Position numbers and translations under genes: made by a program
In this document: piece after piece, positions 14,201 to 26,341 of the stretch
Layout: each line of letters opens with the position of its first letter
Numbering within the stretch: the first letter of the stretch is position 1
Source: Viscum album
Lineage: Eukaryota > Streptophyta > Magnoliopsida > Santalales > Viscaceae
DNA length: 64,000 bases
Assembly: GCA_963277665.1 (NCBI GenBank)
Contig: OY728137.1
Coordinates: 1,170,338,670 to 1,170,402,669, forward strand
Direction: 5' to 3'
The notes under the pieces: model-generated
What the model saw: only the letters and a program-made list of their open reading frames with translations
What the model was told of the DNA's origin: nothing
The model's database searches: none

Positions 14201-15147
14201 AAACAGATTTTATATTTGTTGATTGGGGGAATTATTGAAAATCCATAATTTTTTTATTCCTCTATATATGTTTATTGATTACTTAGGAAAGTTGACTATG
14301 TATTTTTGAGAATCCACTTTCTTTATCATGATGAGTTATGATCATGTTTTTCCTTTTTTGACATGGGGCAATGTATTGTCATTCCTTTTGTTCTTATTAT
14401 AATAAGCATGATTATTGGTAATGTTTATTGTATATCGTTTACTCATTATGTGATATGATTAATTCATTTGACATAAAAAAATTAGGGTGGGGAATTACAT
14501 TATATAACCCATAAAAGAATCTATAGGTATAATGAGATAATATGTTTTGGTATTTGGTGTATTCCTGCCCAATTCATTTGGATGTATTGACTATGGTCTT
14601 GATGGTATATCAATGAATTGGTTAATACCCTAATTATAAGAACAATATGACCAACATTATTCATTCCATTACCATGAATTTAGTTATTTTTATCCATGTG
14701 ATCTATTTGTTTTCATTGATATACATGAATATATTATGCTCTTAATTTCATTTGATTATAGAACTTTGATAATTACTTTTGACTGCCATAATATTTATTC
14801 CATTATTACCTCATTTTTATTTTTATTACTAAGAATTTTATCTCACCCATTATTTTGTTTCAATTTCCCTTTTGTTATAAGAAACTATTAAAGATGATAT
14901 GTAGAACAAGTTTTTTTTGGAGAATTTTTGTGGATAATTTGTTGGAGATGTTGAAGACTTGTTATAGACTAAGTAGTTTCTTATAGTTAAAAAATACCAT
15001 TAGTTGAGAAATATATGGGATTTATTAATTTTATATTTACTAATTCTCTAATGATATAATCCTAATATCTTTGTTGTATAAAAGATTCAATAATAATTAT
15101 TTATTTTTTAATTGATGATGGTTATATCTAGAATTTTATAGCAATTA
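8251..15147. other. AT-rich intergenic DNA without a recognisable gene
   Basis: No coding domain, RNA gene or element boundary could be supported on either strand. From 10.4 to 13.3 kb the sequence is particularly AT-rich and resembles repeat B in composition, but I could not build a convincing alignment. Small frames at 10,266 and 13,375 consist mostly of low-complexity Phe/Ile/Lys codons and are not credible genes. Confidence 0.6.
10187..10207 (+). other. Isolated G-quadruplex-type G-run cluster
   Basis: Four G-runs follow one another: GGGG, TT, GGGGGG, C, GGG, TC, GGG. This satisfies the usual four-tract pattern with loops of one or two bases. It is the only such cluster outside the LTRs and sits in strongly AT-rich DNA. 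Confidence 0.7.
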
Positions 15148-15149
15148 TC

Positions 15150-15905
15150 AAAGTGAGTATGTATTGTATTTTTTATTCACACCAAATCTAGGAGTATGGG
15201 TTCTGGGGTACGACAATATCTGATGTATAGGGATTCTATTCACACTTATATGACGTTTACCATGGAAAGGGACACTATTTAAACCTATGATACTACTATG
15301 AGTGGGGACATGATACCCACTTGTACTACAATGCAGATGGACATTATATGATATGACCACCTTTCCTTGATGTGGTTATAGGTCTGGGATGATACACCCA
15401 CTTGAACATATTATTTGATATTTAATAAGAAGTATTTACCCATGAGTTTATATATATATATATATATATATATTCTAGATGATACATGTTATCCCCTGAT
15501 ATTTTATGTGCACACCAGATGGGGCATCCTTCACATTTACATTTGATGTGTATGTAGGGTGAGACGTGTTTTCTCTAGAGATATGATGTATATTCCTTGT
15601 GAAACTTGTTTACCCCTAAGATTTTAGGTTTATTTTAGTTATGATGTTATTACCCTTTGAGATTTCATGTGTATGATAGGTGAGATGTGTCCCCTAATAT
15701 GATTTCATCTGTATACTTGGTAAACTATGTTTCAACATGACATTGGATGTTTACTCTAGGTATGATGTTGTGCCTCCTAATATTTTTTGGTTATTCAATA
15801 TGGGACAAAGTACCCCTATGATCTAATGTTTACATTTTAGGATGTTATACCCTAGATTATATTGATGAATTACTCTATATGCATACTAGAAAATTTGTTG
15901 TGTTT
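15150..15905. repeat. Degenerate 40-bp minisatellite
   Basis: Unit starts, marked by GTGTAT, GTTTAT or GTTTAC, fall at 15,508, 15,548, 15,588, 15,628, 15,669, 15,709, 15,749, 15,790, 15,828 and about 15,867, a period of 40 bp within one or two bases. The shared pattern is G(T)(G/T)TA(T/C) then TAGGTGAGATGTG, a C-rich patch (ACCCCT) and GATTT(C/T)AT. Earlier units from about 15,150 (GTATAG at 15,224, GTTTAC at 15,255, GTGGTTATAGG at 15,372) are less regular. One unit from 15,446 is 62 bp because it contains a TA expansion. Not a CRISPR: units are contiguous and lack spacers. Confidence 0.8.
15449..15472. repeat. (TA)n microsatellite
   Basis: About twelve TA units, expanded inside one unit of the 40-bp minisatellite. 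Removing it returns that unit to roughly 40 bp. Confidence 0.9.
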
Positions 15906-17317
15906 TTATCAAGTAACCCTAAACTAGTACTAGGTAAATCATTTTTGAGTCGACTGTTTAGAATACATATTGAGTAACCCATGATTTGAAAAGTGTGTAC
16001 ATGTGATGTTATAACTTACTTTTTTATTTTGAATATGCATTTAAATATATACTATTTTTAATTAGGTAAATTATTAGTTGTGGAATATTGAGTTTTATTA
16101 TCACACCATATACATGAACTTATGTTTATATACAGAATCTATGGGTTTAATATATGTCAAGGTGATGATCTATGTATAGATATGTGGGATGAATGAGATC
16201 AAAAGAGATATTGACATAGATCTGAGGCACTTTTTTAGAAAATAGGTTTAGGAATCATTTTTTTATTTATAGTATTATACTATATTGTATATGATCAACC
16301 ATTAGATGATCCTAATTTGATGTATGACTATGTACTTGAATGAGATGATACTTGGGGTATAGTTTCCCAACATGGTTCTATCAAACTCTCACAACCATTC
16401 ATTAGCCTTGGGTATACATGGGACATTCTTAAGATCATATTTTATCTCTAGCTTTATTACAATGTATAGAATCAAGATGGGGTGTTATATTATGGCTTTG
16501 ACATCTATATTAATCTTACTTACCATTAGAGTATCATTGATTTCTATCTTTTCCCTTATATGGTTATTAATTTTATAAATGAATATATATTTTCTATGAG
16601 AATAACATTACATATTACCCTTTATATACATATTCCCCATATATCAAGAATCAAGCTTAATAACCAAGATATTATCATAGGCCTTCTCATTAATGATGAT
16701 GATTGATGGCATTGACTTTAGGATTGATTGTTTATATGGGTTATTGATATAAGATTTGTTTCTGAGAATATTAATTATATATTTTCTTATTTCAGTGATG
16801 ACTATCTCTCATCATTTTTTACGTGGTTTCCATGCAGGATATAAGTTCAAGTGAGACATAACATCCATTAAATGAGTTTATTTTGTTTTCATATAGTGTT
16901 GTTGGATAAAGTAGGTAGTGATTTATAATTGATTGATTATACTATGAACACTAAACATATAATTTTTTTCCATTAAAGTTGCATATGTAGTGATACATTC
17001 ATTCATATCATGTATCCAAGGTAATATCCCAGTGGGTTAATTTTTTTAAATAATCATAATATTTTTTTTCAAAATATTAACCCTCATTAATGTTCATGAT
17101 GTTTAAAACTTTTATATAATATAAATATCAATACTTCATTAAATATTGAGTTAATTTTAGTTAATCACTCAATAAATATAAATTTAATCAAAAAATCTAT
17201 ATGAATTTCATAATATGTCATATTTAAAAAATTAGATGAAAAAATCGGTAGAAAAATAAATTAGGTAATCTAAAATGCAAAAAAAAAACAAAAACTAAAA
17301 TTGGGATCCATTTGAAA
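15906..17317. other. Intergenic DNA between the minisatellite and element 1
   Basis: No gene or element recognised. AT-rich with scattered ATG-rich short frames. The last 20 bases before element 1 (AATTGGGATCCATTTGAAA) would hold its flanking target site, but no convincing match is seen after the far LTR. Confidence 0.5.
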
Positions 17318-20225
17318 TGTGTCACAAACTAACCCTGGTAGACCCCAAAACACTCAACCGAGTCAATTGCGCTAAGGCCTGAAGGTAATTCGCGATCCCC
17401 ATGTGCTGGTACAAGAGCCCAGGTATTAGTATTACAACATGTGAGTGATTTACCCGATTCTATAATAATAAAAAACTAACAAGATAAATAATCCAAAACA
17501 GAAGATAGACAACCAAACATGAAAAAACTTTTCTGATTTAATCCTTGAAATTTTGAACGAAAATCACCAAATGGACTATAACTATGAAAATAAAAAACAC
17601 CAACCCAAACCTTAATTCCATGTGAGGAACCAAGTCCTCTAGTTTCCACCACTAACCCCATAAGAAAAAACCACTAACTACCTGCACCATGATAACCAAA
17701 CATCTTTGCTTTACCTAGAATAAACATACAAGAATATATACATACACCCAAGAGTGTAGGTAGGGTGTAATCCAAATCCCAATAGGATACAACCTTAAAA
17801 GTCTTCCATGATATAAACATTAAATGATAAATAAAATACATTGTTTTATAAATAAAAGAAACACATGAGACAAATTTTAAGGAAAACAACTTTTAAGAAA
17901 AGAAACATAGAAAGAAAATTAATTTAAAATAAAAATAGGTTTAAAGGGTGAAAATTTTGAAAAACACACTTGATATTGAAATTACAAATCCAACATACCA
18001 TATGCTGATAGTATGTGAGAAATAACTAAAGATAACTAGTCACGAGAAATACCCCTAGACACTAGCTAACAATGATACCCTAGGAACCTCGTATCTCGGG
18101 GAAAATGTTGTATAGAACCCATGACCATTATAATTATCATACATGAACTACTAATATGGAACACACCCATAACCAAGTGGTGTCCAATAACAATCCAAAT
18201 TTTGTTAGTGTCGTTACCGTAAATCCTTCTAAGTGAAACCAGGCTGTAACAACTTCTGAATCACAAGAATACTAGTTATAGTCCGCCCACCTAGATACCA
18301 GATCGTCCCTTTATGCTAAAACAAGATTCACAAGTCACATAACACAACCAATCCACATTTCATCAACTGAACACGAAATTTCACAACACAAGCCACAACT
18401 AGCACACCCAAAATACTCTTTAAAATTAAATCACACACTAAAACCAATTCGAATCATAATTTTCATGACTTACGACATTTAATAAATAATTTAAAATCAT
18501 TATAAATCAATTCCTTGAAGCGCCAAAAGTAATTACACAAAAAACACACTCAAAATTCTCTGTATAAACCAAACACACACCAAAACCATCCCGAAATATG
18601 ATTCCCATCACACTCACAATTTAATGAATAATTTACATATTTAATAAAACATTTTCCAGATTCACATTAAGAATTTACTCTAAAAAATACTCAAATACCT
18701 CTCTTTAAAATCAAACACACATTAAATAATTTTTCAAATATAGTTCATACCTTTTATATAATTTCATAAACCATTAAAAATTCTTATAAAACAATTTCAA
18801 TAACACCCCAATGATTTTTCCCCAAAATGCACCCAAACCCTTATTTAAAATTGAAATACATACCAACACCATAACAAAACAATATTATCATCCCATACAT
18901 AACTTAATAAACCAATTGCATAATTTATAAAACACTACCAAGTGACACAACATGGATTTACACATGAAAAACACCCAATTTTACATAAAACTACCACATT
19001 AAAATTAAACACTTATTTAATACTATCACAAACCACTTTATCACCAGGAAAAAAATCAAGGAACAAGATAAATTAAAACAACAAGAAACATGAGTCCACC
19101 AAATAATATTTACATATGGAACCAAATACTTTCAAATGAAAAAATCCTTTTAGACCCAATTTCATAGTGAATCGTTTCTAAAACTATATTCACACCACAC
19201 ATATAATTCACAAGACATGAAAAAATCATGCATGAAATCAAAATAATTAATCAATTAATGGTTAAGTATGGAATCACCTACCTTGGGTAGAGAAAATCCT
19301 AAAAGATGGTCTAAATCACCAACCTCACCCTAGCTTCACCCCAAGAAACCAACATCGAACCCTAAAAAGGCATGATTTACCCAAAAAAACAACATCAAAC
19401 CACTAACCCTAGCCAAACCCCATGAAAGTGAAACAAACTGTAGAATAACGGAAGGGTTTTTCTAGAGGGGCAGCCTCTAGAGGGAGAAGGTGCGGCTGCC
19501 ACAATCATGTACTGGAGGAGGGTTTCATCTAGGGTCGTGCGTAGAAGGAGGACACCAGTAGTAGGGGTTATGCAATGGGGATGTGCTGAGTGGGAGAAAT
19601 CATGCACCAGGGAGGTTCTGACAGAGAGGAGTTGCGTGCCAGGGAGGCGTCGACAAAGAGGAGGGAGGCTGGCCACTGAGTCTCTAAGGGAGGGATGCAC
19701 ATATGAGGTCATGTGGTGGGTAGATGGAAGGGGGAGAGGGGTTTATGAGGGAAATAGGTAAGGGGAAGGATGGTGGAAGTAACAAATAAACTAATAATAA
19801 TAATAATAATAATAAGCTTAACAATAAATATATTCTTAATAATAATAATAATAAGGTTAATAATATTAATATTCTAACAATAAGAATAATAATAATATTC
19901 TCAATAATAATAATAATAATATTGTTCAAACAATTCATTAAATTTTATTCCACTTTTCTAATTTTATTTTATTTTCATTTTATCGCTCATTTAATTTTAT
20001 TTATTTCTTGTGTGCACTGGGCATGCCACACAGTGAGTTGGGAAAAGCTACATGGTTTATAAACCATGCTCAACCCTTACGTCAAATGCTGCAAAGCCCA
20101 TGAAAACACATTTTTCAATAAAAAACCAAATTAATAAAAACCAAGCTTCAACCTGATCCTCAAAAAGGATACCTTATGCAAAAAAATTATTAAAATAAAA
20201 TAATTTAAAAGTTTTGGGTGTGGCA
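17318..20225 (-). repeat. Element 1, 3' LTR
   Basis: Starts with TGTGTCAC and ends with GGTGTGGCA in plus-strand terms, giving TG...CA termini. Matches 23,374-26,341 along its whole length: AAGGCCTGAAGG, AAAAAACTAACAAGATAA, CATACACCCAAGAGTGT, AATCACCTACC against AATCACCAACC, an AAT-rich block and AAAATAATTTAAAAG. It contains a G-rich segment (19,470-19,770) with frames of about 100 codons on both strands. These frames are compositional, since neither is maintained in the other LTR. Confidence 0.85.
19790..19922. repeat. Interrupted (AAT)n tract in the LTR
   Basis: Several blocks of AAT/ATA repeats separated by short sequence, close to the 5' end of the LTR in element orientation. The partner LTR has a longer version at 25,858-26,045, so the tract has changed length since insertion. 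Confidence 0.85.
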
Positions 20226-20295
20226 ATTTTCCCGACCATAACACTTTTCCCCCATAAAAATCCTCAAAAAGGCCTAACCCCAAAATTGAAATTGA
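20222..20295 (-). promoter_or_regulatory. Element 1 polypurine tract and pol-tail motif
   Basis: On the minus strand, TTTTTGAGGATTTTTATGGG is followed by GGAAAAGTG, a short spacer and the LTR start TGCCACACCC. In gypsy elements the sequence just upstream of the 3' LTR primes plus-strand DNA synthesis, and a GAGGA-like word often lies at the end of pol. Position and purine content fit, and the exact tract is inferred. Confidence 0.55.
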
Positions 20296-23200
20296 TACTC
20301 CTTCACCATTCAAGGGGATATCCAATGAACAATAAATAAGAAAGGGACAAAACACAATAAAAAAGGAAGATACTTATAAATCAAACTAAGGAGACCCAAA
20401 ATGAACACATCATTGTGTGCCACCCGCCCCCAAAAATGAAAACATGTCCAATTAATCAATCAAAATAATATAGCTTCCCACAATTCACAATAAATCTTTT
20501 TAATTAAAACAGTCCAGAGATCACTAAACGAGACCTACACCCTCTAGGATAAAACAAAAATCAAGAATCAAACCACAAATTGATAAATACTCCCATGAAT
20601 TTAATCTAATGAAAATGTGTGTGAGCTCTGGTCCCAAGTTGACACCTATCACCAAGTCAATACCAAGAACATAATAGAGTTACTGAAATGGGGAGGCCCA
20701 AATATACTCCCCACCATAAGAACAACCAACACCCAAGATGGATCCAAATGACCAACATGGGGAGGCCAGAACAGACTCTCCACTATAAGGAATAGGCTAC
20801 ATCAATTAATTTTAGTGGAATTTCAATGAGACCCACGGTGGGTATCCCCACCATAATGTTTAACTAACCCAACCTACTAGCATGAACCAGTAAGAAAAAA
20901 ACCAACATAGTTAACTTGGTATCTTTCTGAACACTAAATCTATCACCTTAAAGGACCTGATTAATGGAAATCCAATCCAACCAGATGTTGCTGCAGGGTT
21001 CACCACTCCCACAACATTACCATTCTTGGATGACCCCAAATCAAAACCGAAATCAAAATGGACTTATAAGGCTAACTAAAAATATATATCTACCTAGAAA
21101 TTCACATTCACAAGGGTATAAGCATAGAGTTTTGAGAGAACGACAGAAATACAACTCTTTATAATCAGAGAGAAATCCTTCCACCCTTGCAGGTCACAAC
21201 GTGGAGATAATTTCACCATGTATTTTTTTCACTAAATGGAACCATTAAAATTCTGCAGCCACACTGAAACCTAAAATTGTCTCCACCTCCCACACAATAG
21301 ATAGAAGATAGTTCGAAATACATTACACCCCTGACTATTCCTGACTAACTACTAACTTCACTCTGGGAATGATTTATGGAGTTTTGATGGTTGAAGCATT
21401 TCCTGGCTCATAGTAATGAACTAAAACACCCCAAACATAACTTCTTCTTCTGGTTCCACAAGCAACCACACCATAATACAAATAGCACCACTAAACACAG
21501 CACATCCCACCACCTATTTTTCCTCAACATGGAATTTCACCGTGATAATGACATAGAAGATTATAATGAATCATTACATTCACATAGAGCAAGGATATTA
21601 AAAAAAAGGACATGTTGAACATGCTTCCATCCAAATAGGGAATTTTTTTGAATTCATGAAAGAGAAAATGTTTCTATTAGAATAGAAGTTCTCAGAAAAT
21701 TTCACGACAACCACCCTTACTCTTGAATGAAAACAGGACGTTGAAAAACGTCATTGAACATGACCACTACAACCTAAGAGGTATTACGAAGAATCATAGT
21801 TTAAACTGAGTCCCGAACAACACAAAACTTTGGAAAACATCCATAATGGCCTCTTATGAATATATTTTCCACTTTTGTGGCTCAAGATGCGCCTTTTCTT
21901 ATAAAGAAACTGATGAAATATCCAAATTCCCCATTAGGACAGTGGAAAACACCAAAAACACAGAACAAATTCTCCATTGGATTTCCCTTCACCACTTCGT
22001 GGTGGGAACTTCAGACATATCGATGTCAGAATTCACCTTTGACCATAAAATAAATCAATGAAACCGAAGAATATTTTAACTCCTCCAGCATCTTCTACCC
22101 CACTGCGAGAGGATTCACTTATCTGAAAACGAAGAGGGGTAGACCGAACCATTACCTCAAGAAGAATGTTTTTACATCAATCAATTAGAGGATATACCAA
22201 CAGAGAATCAACCATGGCCACACTTTAGATGCCCATTATATCTTTATGGGGGCGTACACTAGCCAGTAAGGTAAAATACCAAGGACCCAATCAAACTAGT
22301 CAATTGGCTAAAATTTACAATGGGAAAACACTAAATTCATGATTTGAACCAACAAAAAGGCTTCTTGAAACACTCATTAACAAGAAACCAATTACCATTT
22401 ATTTAAAATTAATTACTGAAAAAATACAACCTTAAAACATTTTTAAACAAATAATGATTTTTGAACACAAAACACCCCACAACAACATTCCAAAAAGTAC
22501 GAAAGAAACATCACACAATCACCAGTTACCAAAAGTTAAAATTTTCCCTCTAAAGAATTCATGAAAATAAAGTTGGGTTGCTCGGTTGAACTCTCACCTA
22601 TGACATCTAATGGAGTTCCACACATGCATGTTCTCATGCCAATTGGGCACTCATCCACTTCCCAGACATATCCTATGCATGTGGCCACTCATGGTTGTTT
22701 CAAAGGTAAATATTTTTTTTCTCTTTCCGAAAAAATTGTTCAACCCATATCCTTATCTTTATAAAAATTTCTAGTCACAAAACCAAAACACATTTTGAGT
22801 CTAACAATTTTTTATAGAAATAAATAAATCATTAAAATAAAAATTCACTTTCAAACCTTATACTTAGATTTTAAAACATTCCATTTAAAATCATTTTCTA
22901 TTGAAAAATAAATATCACTTCATTATCAATCATTTAATTAAAAACTCACTATTATCATTTAAAATAATTTTCCAAAATTCCAAAAAAAAGTGTCATAAGA
23001 TGATTCAAGAGGAAACTAGTGTCGATGGGTGACTCAGACATTTTGTTGGAGGCCATATACTAGTCACACCACCATCATAGAGAGTATTCTAGGGCAATGT
23101 CCCCAACTACACATGGATTTATAGGGCCTATGAGATCACTGTGACTAATGAATTAAGTATCTTTTCACATTCCAAGCAAAAAATAACCACAATGATCAAA

Positions 23201-23360
23201 TTACTGTAATGAAACCCGAATTACTGTGGTATCTTGAGTCATGTCATGAGGTGTGATTTCGAGGGACCCTACTTGAAATTTGAATTTCAAGTCCCAAAAA
23301 TCCTAGTTATGTTCTACCAAGACTCTTACCCATGGAACATGAACCAAATGATTATTACCT
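20226..23360 (-). pseudogene. Element 1 internal region with trace of gypsy reverse transcriptase
   Basis: About 3.1 kb, no intact frame. On the minus strand, short translated stretches occur in the order expected for the reverse transcriptase palm. R-G-H-Y-G near 21,841-21,855 corresponds to the family's Y-G-H-Y. V-V-V-M-F-N-D at 21,750-21,770 corresponds to the hydrophobic strand ending in the catalytic D-D, with the first Asp replaced by Asn. F-K-K..Y-L-D-G..F at 21,611-21,652 corresponds to the F-S-K-C-E-F-W motif that follows. Stops and frameshifts separate them. Upstream, 22.2-23.3 kb is leader-like and non-coding. Two overlapping plus-strand frames at 21.85-22.06 kb are shadows. The RT assignment rests on spacing and short matches, so it is tentative. 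A gag is not recognised. Confidence 0.45.
20687..20860. repeat. Short 70-bp-spaced repeat in the element 1 interior
   Basis: GGGGAGGCCCAAATATACTC with CCCACCATAAGAA (from 20,690) recurs as GGGGAGGCCAGAACAGACTC with TCCACTATAAGGAA (from 20,760). A weaker third copy ends in TCCCCACCATAATG near 20,858. Offset is 70 bp between the first two. Confidence 0.65.
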
Positions 23361-23373
23361 GGCTCTAATACCA
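23361..23373 (-). promoter_or_regulatory. Element 1 primer-binding site (tRNA-iMet type)
   Basis: Minus-strand sequence TGGTATTAGAGCC differs at one base from the common plant form TGGTATCAGAGCC. The change is C to T, as expected from decay of methylated DNA. It lies directly inside the 23.4-kb LTR, which fixes that copy as the 5' LTR. Confidence 0.85.
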
Positions 23374-25908
23374 TTTTTTCACGAACCAACTCGAGTCGAC
23401 CCTAAACCGATCACCTAAGTCAATCCGTCCAAAGGCCTGAAGGGTGTTCCCAATCCCCACGGACTGGCACAAGATCTTGAAAATCAGTATTAAAACATGG
23501 GAATGATTTACAAGATGATATAATAATAAAAAACTAACAAGATAACTAAACAAAAACTCAAGATATACAACCAAACATAGGATGACCAACTTTTCAGATT
23601 TAAAGTTTACAATTTTGAAAAAAACCCCTAAAAGGACTATTAATAAGAAAACTAAAAACTCCAACCCAAACCATCAATCCACATGAGGGACCAATTCCTC
23701 AATCCACCTCTACCAAACCCATAATATAAGACTACTAAAAACCCACACCATGATCACCAATCATTTTGTATTTACCAAGAATTAACATACAACAAAATAT
23801 ACATACACCCAAGAGTGTGTGTAGGGTGTGAGACAAAGTCCAGTATGATTCTAGCAAGACCAGATTCCATTCCATTAAAATTAAGTGACAAATAAATTGC
23901 ACGGTTTTATTAATAAATGAAATTCTGGGGAATTTTATTAATGCAAACAATGTTTAAGAAAAACAACTTTGAAAGAAAACAACATTAAATGAAAATGAAT
24001 TATAAAGGGTGAAACTTAAAATAAAAAAATTGATTTTGAAATTACCAACCCAACATACTATATACCGATAGTAATTGAGAAATAACCAATGATCAATAGT
24101 CATAGGAAATGCCCCTGGGTACTAGCTAGCAATGGGACCTAGGAATCTCAAATCTCAGTGAAAATGTGGAATAAAAACCATGACCATAAATGTTCTCATT
24201 CACGAGCCACTATTAGGGAACAAACGGATAACCTTGTGGTATCTAATCACAATCCATGTTTAGTTAGTGTTGTTATCGTCAATCCCGCTAAGTGAAATCA
24301 GGCCACAACCACTTCTGAATCCACAACATACTAGTCATTGTCTGAATACCAAGATACTCATGCTTCCCTTTGTGCTCAAACAAGTTTCACATGCACATAA
24401 CACACCACATCCATGTTTCATCAACCAAACATGACATTTCACAATATAGGCCACCACTTGCACACCCAAAATCTTCTTACAAAAATAAAAGGCACACGGA
24501 AACAATTTAAAATCACAATTTTAATCACTTACAACATTTAATAAATCATTTTAAAACATTATAAATCAATTCCATGATGAAGGCCAAGGTTTTACACAAG
24601 AAACACACTCAGAATATTATTTTTAAACCAAAATCACACCAAAACCATCCCAAAATATGAATTTTATCACACTAAAAATTTAATGAATCATTAACATTAT
24701 TAATAAAAAAATTTCAAGAAGCATAAAAAGAATTTACCCCAAAATAATAATAAAATTATTCTCTCTAAAATCAAATTCACATTAAAAAAATTTCCAAACA
24801 TGGTTCACAACTTTTATATAATTTAATAAACCATTAAAATAGGGTATATAAAAATTTCAATAACACCCTAAATCTTTTTCACCAAAAATACACCCAGAAC
24901 CCTCATTAAAAATCAACCGCACACCAACTCATTACCAAGACATGACTAACAGCCCATACATAACTTAATAAACCAATTGCACAATTTATAAACCCTACTA
25001 AGTGAACCAACTTGGGTTTACCCATGTAAAACGCCCCATTTCAGGTGAAAAGAACACATTAAAATTAAACGTATATTTTATCCTATAAAAAACCAATTTT
25101 ACCGCACAAAAAAAAGCAAAGAACATGCTAAATTAAACAAACAAGGAAAATAAATTCACCAAATAATGTTTTCACATGGAACCATCTACTATCACATGAA
25201 ACATTCATTTTAATACCACTTTCATAGTGAATCATTTCTATTAAAAGTATCATGCTACACATATAAACCATAAAACATGCCCAAATCAATCAATCAAGAA
25301 AAAAAATTCATAAATTTATGGTTAATCATGAAATCACCAACCCTGGGTGGAGGAAACCTGTTAATTTTTCATGAATCATCAACCACACCCTTTCTGCAAA
25401 AGAATCAACCAACGTCGAACCCTAACTTGGAATGATTTACCCAAACCATCAAGATCAAACCACTAACTCTAATGTACACTCTAGAAGTGAAATAAATACG
25501 TAGAACGAAGGAGGTGTTTACCTGGAGTGGAGACCGCCAGATGGGGGAGGTGCGACTGCTAGAATCGTGGGCCAGTGTATGGAACCAGCTGTAGTTTCAT
25601 GCCAGAGGAGGATGCTGAAAGGAGGGGTTGCACACCAGGTAGGCACTGGCAGGGAGGAGTTACGGGTTGCGAAGGTCCGAATTGTGAGGAGTTGTGTTCT
25701 GGGGAGGTGCTAATAGTGATAAGGGAGGATGGTTGTTTGGGTCTCCAAAGGAGGGGTGCAATAGGGGGGGGGGGTGAACGACAGGTAGTTGGAAGGGGGA
25801 GAGGGGTACACGAGGGAGAGGGAGAAAGTGGAAGGAGGGTGGAACAAACAAAAAAACTAATAATAATAATAATAATAGCAATATTTATATTCCTAAAAAT
25901 AATAAGAT

Positions 25909-25943
<35 letters not shown>

Positions 25944-25983
25944 ATATTATAACACTAATAGTAATAATAATAATATTATTATC

Positions 25984-26014
<31 letters not shown>

Positions 26015-26341
26015 ATAATAATATTAATAATATTGATAATATTAAAACAATTCTTTAAATTTTATTTCACTTTCCTTATTTTATTTAATTTTAATTTTAT
26101 CACTCATTTAATTTTATTTATTTATTGTGAACACCGGGCAGGCCACATGATGACTTGGGAAAAGCAGCACGGTTTCCAAACCATGATCTTACCATGCGTC
26201 AGATGCTTCTAAGTATAGAAAAACTCATTTCTCAATAAAAACACCAAAGGTCAAAATGGGTTTTAACTCGAACCATGACAAGGATACCCGATGCCATGAA
26301 AATTAATAAAATAAAATAATTTAAAAGGGTTGATTGTGAAA
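23374..26341 (-). repeat. Element 1, 5' LTR
   Basis: Partner of 17,318-20,225. Begins at the primer-binding site and ends near TTGATTGTGAAA, where similarity to the other LTR stops. The terminal CA seen in the partner (GGTGTGGCA) has mutated. It includes a G-rich block at 25,520-25,840 with a run of ten Gs, and a longer AAT/ATT tract. Its 125-codon plus frame from 25,575 is Gly/Arg-rich from the G-rich block and then runs into the AAT tract as poly-Ile/Leu. I do not regard it as a gene. Confidence 0.85.
25858..26045. repeat. Expanded (AAT)n/(ATT)n tract in the LTR
   Basis: Alternating AAT and ATT blocks make this a long imperfect palindrome-like stretch that could fold into hairpins. Longer than the equivalent tract at 19.8 kb. 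Confidence 0.85.

Larger units (their letters stand above)
17318..26341 (-). mobile_element. Element 1: decayed Ty3/gypsy-like LTR retrotransposon, long LTRs
   Basis: Two direct repeats of about 2.9 kb flank about 3.1 kb. Minus orientation is set by a primer-binding site (TGGTATTAGAGCC on the minus strand, 12 of 13 bases of the initiator-Met type) beside the 23.4-kb LTR, and by a polypurine-like tract beside the 20.2-kb LTR. The minus strand just before the 3' LTR reads TTTGAGGA, TTTTTATGGGGGAAAA and then TGCCACACCC. This is the arrangement seen at the pol end and LTR start of many plant chromovirus-type gypsy elements. The internal part is shorter than in autonomous relatives and pol survives only in traces, so it is deleted or non-autonomous. 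Candidate TGAAA words occur at both outer flanks, but the right one overlaps the LTR end, so no target duplication is claimed. Confidence 0.85.

Noticed and set aside
15150..15905. CRISPR-like array
   Set aside because: Units are contiguous with no unique spacers of constant length, and the setting is a plant nuclear retrotransposon landscape.
17674..17889. 71-codon minus frame with a similar frame at 23,735-23,950
   Set aside because: The resemblance (L-L-G-V-C-I, H-G) is explained by both being in the two LTRs of element 1. Short, hydrophobic and lacking any known domain.
19395..19761. Overlapping frames of 105 codons (minus) and 84 codons (plus)
   Set aside because: They lie in the G-rich block of an LTR, overlap on opposite strands, are Arg/Pro/Ser-rich by composition, and are not maintained in the partner LTR at 25.5-25.8 kb.
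21846..22061. Two overlapping plus-strand frames of 71 and 65 codons
   Set aside because: They are antisense to the faint reverse-transcriptase trace of element 1 and match no family.
25575..25952. 125-codon plus-strand frame
   Set aside because: Gly/Arg from G-rich LTR sequence followed by poly-Ile/Leu from the AAT tract; no domain and not conserved in the other LTR.
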